Positions 1 to 6,386 of a stretch of 10,326 nt of DNA are shown piece by piece; positions within the stretch are counted from its first letter, which is position 1; every line of letters begins with the position of its first letter. The stretch is from positions 1 to 10,326 of the forward strand of contig BBXU01001709.1 in NCBI GenBank assembly GCA_001598975.1, given 5' to 3'. Position numbers and translations under genes: made by a program. Below the pieces are notes generated by a model. The model did no database searches and was not told where the DNA came from. It was given only the letters and a program-made list of their open reading frames with translations. Source of the DNA: Parachlorella kessleri (Eukaryota; Chlorophyta; Trebouxiophyceae; Chlorellales; Chlorellaceae).

Positions 1-101
1 TTGGGATGCTAGTTCAACCACTGCAACTCACATCCTCATCCTAGGCCCGCACAGGACTACATATTCTCAGCATACCCATCTCTTGTCTATTATGCATAAA
101 G

Positions 102-274
102 TGAGGATAAGGTTCATCATCGCCAGTACTCCGGGACCTCCCGGCATGAATGTCTTCTCTTTTGGCGGCCCCGGCACTCCAGGAGGCTCTGCGCTGCCAG
201 GAGCCCTTGGTCCCCCAGGACCACCTGCTAACACCCCTCCTGCCCCTCCAGGCACTCTAAGCATAACAGGATAA
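102..274 (+). pseudogene. Collagen-like protein, last exon of copy A, probably decayed
   Basis: This is the counterpart of the Gly-X-Y exon of copy B (3086-3315), read in the same frame. It encodes runs such as TPGPPG, GPGTPG and LGPPGPP, but several Gly positions are lost (for example NTPPAPPG) and it is shorter. Two defects stand out. The splice acceptor, CAG in copy B, reads AAAG here (98-101) behind a poor pyrimidine tract. A TAA at 272-274 stops the frame before the ancestral TGA, which is still in frame at 290-292. Indels against copy B inside the exon are multiples of three, so the frame was under selection at least until recently. The first exon is outside the window. It may still be expressed; pseudogene is an inference. 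Confidence 0.45.
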
Positions 275-292
275 GCATTAAAATCCGGCTGA

Positions 293-1481
293 GCAACCCT
301 TGCACAGCGGCAACAGTTTTGGTTCGGCCCACCCACCTGGCGTGCCGCTGTGCCCCGCCCTTTGGGCGCTGCATTGCTGCCAAGATTGGGCTTGCGCAAC
401 ACAGCTTGGGGCCAATGCTGGGCGCGATGGATTCCAGTGCTGGTGACATGCTGACTGAGATACTTTGGTTGAAGCCTCCCACAGTGACCAGTGTTGTACA
501 GAGAGGGCAACCTTCCCCAATTGTAGCATGCCTGATTTTTATTGGGGTGTTGGACTGGTTGACGATGTCAAATCAAGTATAACCCGCGTGTGCTTTGTAT
601 CAATTTTCCGCAAACATCTCTGCACGGTCGGACTATAACACTTGCTTGTATATTCCCCCTTGAAATTTGTTTTCATATCCTACGACTACATGGTTCCCCT
701 GTATGTACACTTCTTGCGTTGCTCTTCGTAGCGGAGTGGCGCACAAATTGAGCGACGCTGTAGCTGGATACTAGTTGGGACACCAGGGCGCATGCTGCTA
801 TCTGTGATGCCCGAGGACACCTGGGGGTATTTGCAGCTCCACTGCTTCCTGCAACGTGAACCTCCAAGCCCCGGTCCCCGCACACCCATCCATCATCGTC
901 GCGCAGCTTACCTGCTACCGCACAGTCCAATGGCAGCTCCATGCCGTCAACCCTCTTCGCTCCCATGTCCACGTGCTGAGCAAGGCTGAGACACCCAGAC
1001 ATCAAATGCCCGGGGATTGCTTCAGTTGCCACGGCCACATGCACCTGCAGGACACAGGAAAGGACCAGGAAACACTGTGCACAGATGCATGCAAACTCAA
1101 TGAGCCGCAGTGTCATGCCCAGCAGGACAAGCAATGCGCCCTTGCTGCAGGCAGGAGTGCAGTGCCAAACTATACTCATGTCGGAGCAGTGATCGTGAAA
1201 GGTTACTGTGGAAAGCCCGGTTCCGCAGTAGCCGCAGCATACACGAGGACTGCTACGGGCCGCAGTAGACAGGAGCCAGCTCACCAGCACTGGTAAGGTG
1301 ATCGTACACTTTTGCAAGCGTAATTCTTTACCACCATTCCGGCCAGTCTCCACTGCGAACAGGGGAGGTCTTGAAGGACTAAGCAGCCCAATGCAGCTGC
1401 CTCCCCTCTGCTGCAGGGCCAGCCTCCCCAGCTGCAGGGCCAGCAGGCAGAAAAAGCCAAACCAGTTGTTACTGTGGTTAG
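293..1481. other. Noncoding downstream region of copy A
   Basis: No gene is convincing here. The sequence is homologous to 3316-4497 of copy B, but reading frames in either direction are not kept between the copies. A 278-codon open frame on the minus strand (1509-673) is broken in copy B. The first part is presumably 3' untranslated region of the collagen-like gene. A short tandem repeat of GCTGCAGGGCCAGC lies near 1410-1450. Confidence 0.5.
912..1044 (-). other. Exon-like conserved segment, copy A
   Basis: On the minus strand this 133-nt segment is bounded by a good acceptor (TCCTGCAG before 1044) and a good donor (GCAG|GTAAGCT at 912/911). The same borders occur at 3946-4079 in copy B. 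In copy A one frame is open through the segment, ending with GAKRVDGMELP and an Ala-rich tail. Copy B has one extra G in the middle that breaks this frame. It could be an exon of an antisense noncoding RNA, a remnant of a lost gene, or chance. I do not recognise the peptide. Confidence 0.25.
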
Positions 1482-1551
1482 CTTGGCAACACGACCATTT
1501 GCCACTCACCTTGTGTACGGCTCATCCCTCCCGAGTGGGGTTGTTGCCAAG
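1482..1551. repeat. Conserved 70-nt hairpin, copy A
   Basis: The outer stem is CTTGGCAACA (1482-1491) pairing with TGTTGCCAAG (1542-1551), 10 bp. The inner stem is CCACTC (1502-1507) pairing with GAGTGG (1533-1538), 6 bp. The same structure with the same length is found in copy B at 4498-4567, where the last inner pair is swapped (CCACTG with CAGTGG). Confidence 0.65.
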
Positions 1552-1803
1552 TCAGGCACTCAGGATCAGGCACTCACTCAAGTCAGGCACGCCTGCCCGA
1601 TGCAACGGCAGTGCAAGCAACCGGCATGAAAGCAGATGGTGGCAGGCTTGCCACCATCCCCATCCCCCGGACTTACCTGCAGTGCGAGGCATCATAGTAC
1701 GCGAAGGAGAGTACATATTGGGAAGGTCAACAGCTGCGGTGCGCAAGCAGCATGGTTAACAGCCGCGTGCAACTGCCGCATCCGCAGGTTGCACAGGCTG
1801 GGC

Positions 1804-2043
1804 CCTAGTGCGCCCAGACTAGGGGTGGACTAGGTGCTACCCCTAGCGTGCAGGGCTGGGGGTACCCTAGTGCGCCCACACTAGGGGTGGGCTAGGGGCG
1901 GCTAGGGGTGCTAGGGGTGCTACCCCTAGTGTGCTACCCTAGTACTGGGGACTAGGGTCACCCCTGGTCCGCCCCTAGCCAGACACTAGGGCCCTGCTAG
2001 GGCTGGCTAGGGCAACCAGGGGTGGACTAGGCCCATGCTAGGG
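1804..2043. repeat. CTAG-rich degenerate repeat block
   Basis: The block holds 18 CTAG tetramers in 240 bp, mostly as CTAGGGG, CTAGGG or their complement CCCCTAG, in both orientations. About one would be expected by chance at this composition. Because CTAG is its own complement, many hairpins are possible, for example CTAGGGGT at 1911-1918 with ACCCCTAG at 1922-1929. The spacing is irregular, so this is a degenerate rather than a clean tandem array. No similar block lies elsewhere in the window. Confidence 0.8.
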
Positions 2044-2120
2044 CGGCCCCCATGGCCTTAGTGAGTCAAGTGTATGGCGGCACCACTTAACGGGGCAGCA
2101 CAGTGCACATTCGTTCGCCA

Positions 2121-2240
2121 TGGGCACTGCACACTGCAACGCAGCCATGGTAGTAGCCAGACGCATGCCAGAACTTCATTACCCCCAGTTCTTCAAGAAC
2201 TGGCGGTCTGCGTCTGGCTACTTATGGTTGGCAGTGCCCA
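2121..2240. repeat. Nested inverted repeat, about 120 bp
   Basis: The outer arms are TGGGCACTGC (2121-2130) and GCAGTGCCCA (2231-2240), 10 bp perfect. The middle arms are AGTAGCCAGACGCA (2152-2165) and its complement (2209-2222), 14 bp perfect. Inside is a near-perfect palindrome, CCAGTTCTT (2185-2193), one base, AAGAACTGG (2195-2203). It looks like a small foldback or MITE-like element. I find no clear target-site duplication at its edges and no transposase nearby. Confidence 0.65.
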
Positions 2241-2680
2241 GCTGGCTGAAATCAGTATGCATGACCGTACTCCGGTCGGTCGGGGTCCTGGCCGACCAGC
2301 AGTGGTTATTGTGAATATACCAGCCTGCAGGCCCAAGCGGTGGTGGGCATGGGCGCAAGGCGTGACTCCTGTAACGCATGCATGAGGCGGGCCTGCCACA
2401 TGTGTGTGTACACCTGGGTCGCCATGGCTATGCATGCACAGTTGTCACTTGGCACTCCAGCTGACCTGCTTCCTCATGGTGAAGTTCCTGAACAGTAACG
2501 CCACCTGCAGGCTTTGTCAGGTACCTGTGCCTTTTGCAGTTTCCTAGGGTTGATGTGCAGGCTGCGTGACGGCACTGCCTATCCATGCCCGACCTCGCCG
2601 ACATCCGGCCCTCCCTCTCTTTTGCTGCCTTGGATTTGCATTTTCAGCCTCCCCTCTTCTTGCATCGTGTGTTAGCTCAC

Positions 2681-3315
2681 ATGACGACAGCAGCAAGAAG
2701 GGCGGGGCTGTTGTTCTGCCTGGCTGCGTTGGCAGTCTCCGCAAGTGCAGGTGTGTCGCCCTGCATGTCACAAGTGTGTCACCTGTACAGGGCTTCCCAT
2801 AGATGAAGGCTTGTGTACCACAAAGCATGGGAAGGTCAGGTACGACAAAAGGGAGCTAGCATGTCTGCGTGGAGAGCCACGGGCATATCGTTGGGGACAC
2901 AGTTTTTGCTGTTCATCTGGTGGGCTTCTGAGAAGTGAGAGGGGGGGGGTGAGGGGGGGGGGGTCGCGGCACACTGTGACAATTGGGATGCTAACTTTAA
3001 GCACTGCAACCCACAACCTCAACCTGCGCCCCACACAGGACTACATTCACTCATTATACCCATCTCCTGTCTGTCTTGCTTGCAGGAAGGATATGGGTCG
3101 GGGTCTTCTTCCCTCCTGGTACCATTACCAACGGTGCTCCAGGACTTCCCGGCTTCAATTTCGCAGCTTCCGGCACCCCTGGCGCTCCAGGTCGCCATGG
3201 GACGCAAGGAACCCCTGGTGCTCCAGGAATATCTGTGCAAGGATCCCCTGGTGCTCCAGGACCACCTGCTACAGGGACCCCTGGTACTCCTGGAACCCCA
3301 AGCTTCTCCGGCTGA
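2681..3315 (+). CDS. Small secreted collagen-like (Gly-X-Y) protein, two exons
   Basis: Exons at 2681-2750 and 3086-3315 join in phase 1 (GCA G|GT ... CAG|GA) to give 99 residues. Exon 1 encodes a classic signal peptide: MTTAARRAG, then a hydrophobic core LLFCLAALAV ending in SASA, so cleavage near residues 23-24 is likely. Exon 2 starts RIWVGVFFPPG and then carries about 12 Gly-X-Y triplets, rich in GTP, GAP and GSP, broken by short interruptions (FAAS, VQ, AT), and ends SFSG. The Gly-X-Y segment covers roughly residues 39-96. The mature protein is presumably secreted, perhaps to the cell wall or extracellular matrix; I recognise no named family. Support comes from matching splice phase, the signal peptide lying directly upstream, and a frame kept open in copy A. 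The ATG context is CACATG, as in the ELOF1 gene. The start and exon 1 are predictions. A longer first part or a noncoding repeat remain possible. Confidence 0.6.
2941..2963 (+). repeat. Double G-tract in the collagen-like gene intron
   Basis: Nine Gs (2941-2949), TGA, then eleven Gs (2953-2963) lie inside the predicted intron 2751-3085, just before the start of the detectable duplication. It could form a G-quadruplex on the RNA. The exact tract lengths may include sequencing or assembly error. Confidence 0.8.
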
Positions 3316-4497
3316 GCGGTCCACCCTTGGCAACAGTTCTGCAGTGGGATGGGCGCCCTAGCGTGCTGCTGTGCCCCGCTCCTTGAGGCTGCACTGCTGC
3401 CGGGAGTAGGCTTGCACGCCAAAGCTTGGGGCCAGTGCTGGGGCCATGGATTGAAGTACAGGCGGTGACAGGTTGATTGAATTCAAGTTCGAAGGACTTG
3501 GGTGAAGCCCCTCAGAGTTGACCATTTATGCCCCTTGGATGGTTGCTTGCATGTTCTATACCATACAGTTTCCCTGCCATGTACAGTTGAACTTAGTTGG
3601 AAGTGAGTTTTGAAGGCACTATCAATGTTGTCATTTGAGTCAATTAACCTACCCTGTGTGATAAGAGAACCGCATGACGGCTGCCTATTGGTGACCCAAC
3701 AGGCATCGGCAACCTTCAGGTTTTCCCCAAGCTACAGGAGTCATTTTTGCAATACTTCTCGTGGCGGAAGAAGGTGTAGCGACGCTACGGATGTCTTATC
3801 GACACGTCACTTATTGCGTTGGTCTTTGCTAGCTCGAAGGACGGCCTTGGGGATTCGCCGCTTCAAGCTGCTGTTAGCAATGTGAAGCTCCAACCCCACG
3901 TTCTCACACACCCGCCCGACGGCCGCCCCGACCGACGCAGCTTACCTGCAAACGCATGTTTCCTTGGCAGCTCCATGCCATCAACCCCTCTTCGCTCCAG
4001 TGTTGACATGCTGAGGAACATGGAAATCTTCTGGGTGACAAATGGCAACGAGGTGCTTCAGGCGCAGGTTCACATGCACCTGCAGTCAGACAGGTAGAAG
4101 ACCAGTGGAAGCTGTGCAGGTGTTGAGAAAAACCCAACCCACCGCTATGTCATGCCCAGCAGGGAGAGCAGTGCATCCTTGCTGCAAGCAGGATTGCGCT
4201 GCCGCCCAGATGACCTGTCCAAGCAGTGTTTGTGACGGGAAGCTTCCAAGGGCCACGCAGCAGCAATAGACGCTGCACTTATCAGACTGCTGGGGGCCGG
4301 TGGCAGACAGCCAGCTTAACAACACTGCTAAGGTGTGGTAAGGCTTAACAAGTGAAGTTCTGCATCACAACTCCTGCCTACCTCCACCTCGAAGAGGGGC
4401 GGGGACCTTGAAGGACACAGCAGCCCCTCCGCCGCAATTTGCCTGTGGGGCCAGCCGGGCAGCATAGGTGAGGGCAGAGCTCTCTCACTGTAACTAG
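3316..4497. other. Noncoding downstream region of copy B
   Basis: Homologous to 293-1481 and without a supported gene. The part next to 3315 is presumably the 3' untranslated region of the collagen-like gene. No TGTAA motif lies in the first kilobase, so I cannot place the poly(A) site. CTTGGCAACA, the hairpin arm sequence, also occurs singly at 3326-3335. Confidence 0.5.
3946..4079 (-). other. Exon-like conserved segment, copy B
   Basis: Counterpart of 912-1044 with the same borders on the minus strand: acceptor ACTGCAG before 4079 and donor GCAG|GTAAGCTGCG at 3946/3945. It is 134 nt, one longer than copy A, because of an added G in a G run. That shifts the frame that ends with VDGMELP. The borders are better kept than the reading frame, which favours noncoding or decayed sequence. 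Confidence 0.25.
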
Positions 4498-4567
4498 CTT
4501 GGCAACACGTGCACTGACCACTGACCTTGTGCACGGTTAATCCCTCGCCAGTGGGGTTGTTGCCAAG
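4498..4567. repeat. Conserved 70-nt hairpin, copy B
   Basis: The outer stem is CTTGGCAACA (4498-4507) with TGTTGCCAAG (4558-4567). The inner stem is CCACTG (4518-4523) with CAGTGG (4549-4554). The outer arms are identical to those of copy A, while the sequence between them has diverged. The inner stem differs at both partners of one pair and still pairs. Confidence 0.65.
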
Positions 4568-4595
4568 TCAGGCACTCACCTAGTCAGGTTGCCAC

Positions 4596-5232
4596 TTGGA
4601 GTACGATTGAGGTCATGGCACCAGCCACACCAAGACGGGCGGGCCAGAGGTGCAAAGGAGGCTTATTCAACACCTGCTACGGCTTATTGGCTCGCCATGT
4701 TGAGCAACACCCCGGTCGTCAAGTCATGCCAACCATGTGCACACCGTGGAACCCATCTTGCAAGTGCCAGATTTTCGCATGGAGAGATTGTTTGAAACTT
4801 GGTATTTTTGTTGTGTCTTGGCTGAGATATTGAAACATTGCTATATTGAAAGCTTGAGCCCAAGGCCTGCTGGGCTCCTGCTGCGCCTTGCAAGGCCTTG
4901 TCCATCCAAATCATTCCTGCGTCCTCCAAGCTGCATTGGCTAGCATTTGTTTTACCTTTCTAGCCATCTTGAACTGGAAAAACGGTCTGCTCGCACCATC
5001 GTCGTCCAAGAGCACCTTCAGTGAGCGCTGCTCGGCTTGTCCAGGTTTAGGCAGGTGAGGGCATGACTTTCAACGCGTCGAAGCACTTGGCCAGGTCCCA
5101 GGTCCCTGGCATGCTAGGAACCTCTGTGCTGGAAAGACATCGACTCTGCGACCAGTGAAGTGCAGCGTACACCACGATCATTGTGTAGCTCTTGATGGCT
5201 ACAGGTTTCACTTTTGACGGAGGCAAAAGCAC
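4596..5232. other. Spacer and promoter region upstream of ELOF1
   Basis: No gene is supported here; open frames on both strands are short and lack recognisable content. The end of this stretch must contain the promoter and 5' untranslated region of ELOF1. AT-rich sequence near 4790-4850 (including CTATATTG) stands out against the GC-rich surroundings, but I cannot tie it to a transcription start. Confidence 0.4.
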
Positions 5233-5962
5233 ATGGGCAAGCGGAAAAGCAGTGCCAAGCCCCCACCCAAGAAAGCTCGGTCCAAGCTTAGTGTACAATT
5301 TGCCTGCCCCTTCTGTAATGCCGGTAAGTGACACTGTGGTTCTAGCCTTGGGCTTGGTCTGGTTGATAGTATCAACATGCGGCCGTTGAAGACTAGGGAC
5401 AGTCGCTGAGGTTCCCAACTAGTTGAAGGCTGCGAGGAGTGGAAGCGGAACCTACCCCTCTCCCCTCACCGTGCTGACTGACTGCAGAAAAGAGTGTCGG
5501 CTGCGAGATGGACCGGGAGAAGGAGGTTGGGCAGGTCAAGTGCAATCTCTGCCACGCTAGCTACACCGTGAAGATCAACTCGCTATCAGAGCCCATCGAC
5601 GTGTACAGGTCAGTCAGCAAGACGCGGCCCCTCTTGCATGCTTGGTGGGAGCGCTGTTGGTCTCTTACAAAGGCATCGCACCTCGGACGCGGTGTTTCCG
5701 CTTCCGAGCGTGCAGGGAGTGCTTTGAGGCCTGGGTGAGGGGTGGCTGAACTTACCCAAAAACCTGGCTCCCAGCATATGCATAAGGCCAGTCCTGGGGA
5801 TGAGGGCTAGTGAGGTGGGTGTGTTGGGTGAGCAGCGGGCATTGCTCACAAACCTGAGCAGCCGGTGCACAATGTTTACGCCCTCCTGTTTGACTGCCTC
5901 AACTTTGCAGCGAATGGATCGATGCGTGCGAGGCTGAGAATCAGGAAGGCAAGGAGAGCTAA
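5233..5962 (+). CDS. ELOF1: Transcription elongation factor 1 homologue (ELOF1/Elf1), complete, three exons
   Basis: Exons at 5233-5323, 5488-5608 and 5911-5962 give 87 residues. Introns of 164 and 302 nt have GTAAGT and GTCAGT donors and CAG acceptors, in phases 1 and 2. Elf1 is a small zinc-binding nuclear protein that travels with RNA polymerase II, helps it pass nucleosomes and acts in transcription-coupled repair. Visible features are a basic N-terminal tail (residues 3-18, KRKSSAKPPPKKARSK), the zinc ribbon cysteines CPFC (25-28) and CNLC (49-52), the family signature LSEPIDVYSEWIDACE (63-78) and a short charged tail ending EGKES. The length matches the family (about 80-90 residues in most eukaryotes, as I recall). 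The start is fixed by the typical MGKRK beginning. It stands alone and converges on VPS33. Nothing appears broken. Confidence 0.97.
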
Positions 5963-6386
5963 CAGCAGCTGGGTCCGTGAGGGACCCTGGAGGGAGCCAA
6001 GCATCCAGGCGTTGCAGCTGTCCTGACTGCGGCAGCGGCAATCGTGTCACGAGCTGCCATAGCTTGCAGTTGTTGTTGGCAATTGGCAAGCCGACGGCAG
6101 GGCCTTTCGGGCGTCCCTGCGGCTTCGCTCGGATGGGTTGCCACAGGTGGAGGGCAGCCTGCGAATGGGATCCCTGTTACATAGGGGCTAGCTGCACTGA
6201 CATGCAGCGCGGGAGAAGTAACAGGGAGGGAGAGGCAGAGGTCTGCCATGTTGCTCAGGAAACACAGTACGGGGATCAGTGCAGCTGTCCAGCCTGCACG
6301 CCTTAGGCCTTTGCGGTTTGGCAGTGAGATCCCATGCCCGGCCCTGGTTGCCCTTGCCTAGCATGGCAGCCACGCTGAACCACAGC
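5963..6386. other. Convergent intergenic region (3' ends of ELOF1 and VPS33)
   Basis: These 424 bases separate the ELOF1 stop from the VPS33 stop and must hold both 3' untranslated regions. I see no further gene. On the plus strand no TGTAA occurs between the ELOF1 stop and 6836, so the ELOF1 poly(A) site is not placed. Confidence 0.6.
6177..6181 (-). terminator. Candidate TGTAA poly(A) signal of VPS33
   Basis: Read on the minus strand this is TGTAA, the usual poly(A) signal of volvocalean green algae, and the first one after the VPS33 stop, about 206 nt downstream. If used, transcript cleavage would fall shortly beyond it, leaving roughly 200 bp before the ELOF1 stop. Confidence 0.4.

Larger units (their letters stand above)
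1..1590 (+). repeat. Tandem duplication, copy A (5' end outside the window)
   Basis: This stretch is recognisably homologous, with about 20-35% divergence and many small indels by eye, to 2983-4595. Shared landmarks in the same order are the intron segment at 1 and 2983, the Gly-X-Y exon at 102 and 3086, the segment starting TCCGGCTGAGC at 284 and 3307, the TTGCGTTG segment near 714 and 3804, the GGCAGCTCCATGCC block near 932 and 3967, the TGTCATGCCCAGCAGG block near 1111 and 4147, and a 70-nt hairpin at 1482 and 4498. The offset stays between 2982 and 3095. Homology fades near 1590, where copy A has an extra short duplication of TCAGGCACTCA. The first exon of its collagen-like gene would lie before position 1. 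Confidence 0.85.
1552..2680. other. Spacer between the two collagen-like units
   Basis: No gene is convincing between copy A and exon 1 of copy B. The spacer holds short repeats of TCAGGCACTC (1552-1590), a CTAG-rich block (1804-2043) and a nested inverted repeat (2121-2240). The last few hundred bases should contain the promoter and 5' untranslated region of the collagen-like gene at 2681. I see no clear TATA box; the stretch before the start is pyrimidine-rich (about 2610-2665). Confidence 0.5.
2983..4595 (+). repeat. Tandem duplication, copy B
   Basis: Second copy of the unit seen at 1-1590, in the same orientation. It contains the 3' part of the collagen-like gene intron, the coding last exon, a long downstream region and the conserved hairpin at 4498-4567. 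Homology upstream of 2983 cannot be judged because the matching part of copy A lies outside the window. I see no third copy after 4600. Confidence 0.85.

Noticed and set aside
673..1509. Open frame of 278 codons on the minus strand, the longest in the window
   Set aside because: The homologous region of copy B breaks this frame several times with stops and indels not in threes, the composition is Cys/Ser/Leu-rich as expected from shadow translation of CAG/GCC-rich DNA, and no motif is recognisable.
2074..2385. Open frame of 103 codons on the plus strand
   Set aside because: It runs through both arms of the nested inverted repeat, has no recognisable content and no counterpart elsewhere.
3054..3422. 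Collagen-like open frame on the minus strand over the Gly-X-Y exon (also 67-510 in copy A)
   Set aside because: GGN-CCN repeats read as Gly/Pro on both strands. The plus frame has stricter Gly spacing, a signal-peptide exon in the right phase and in-frame indels, so the minus frame is a shadow.
5047..5418. Minus-strand open frame over ELOF1 exon 1
   Set aside because: Shadow of the ELOF1 exon and its first intron; no recognisable motif.
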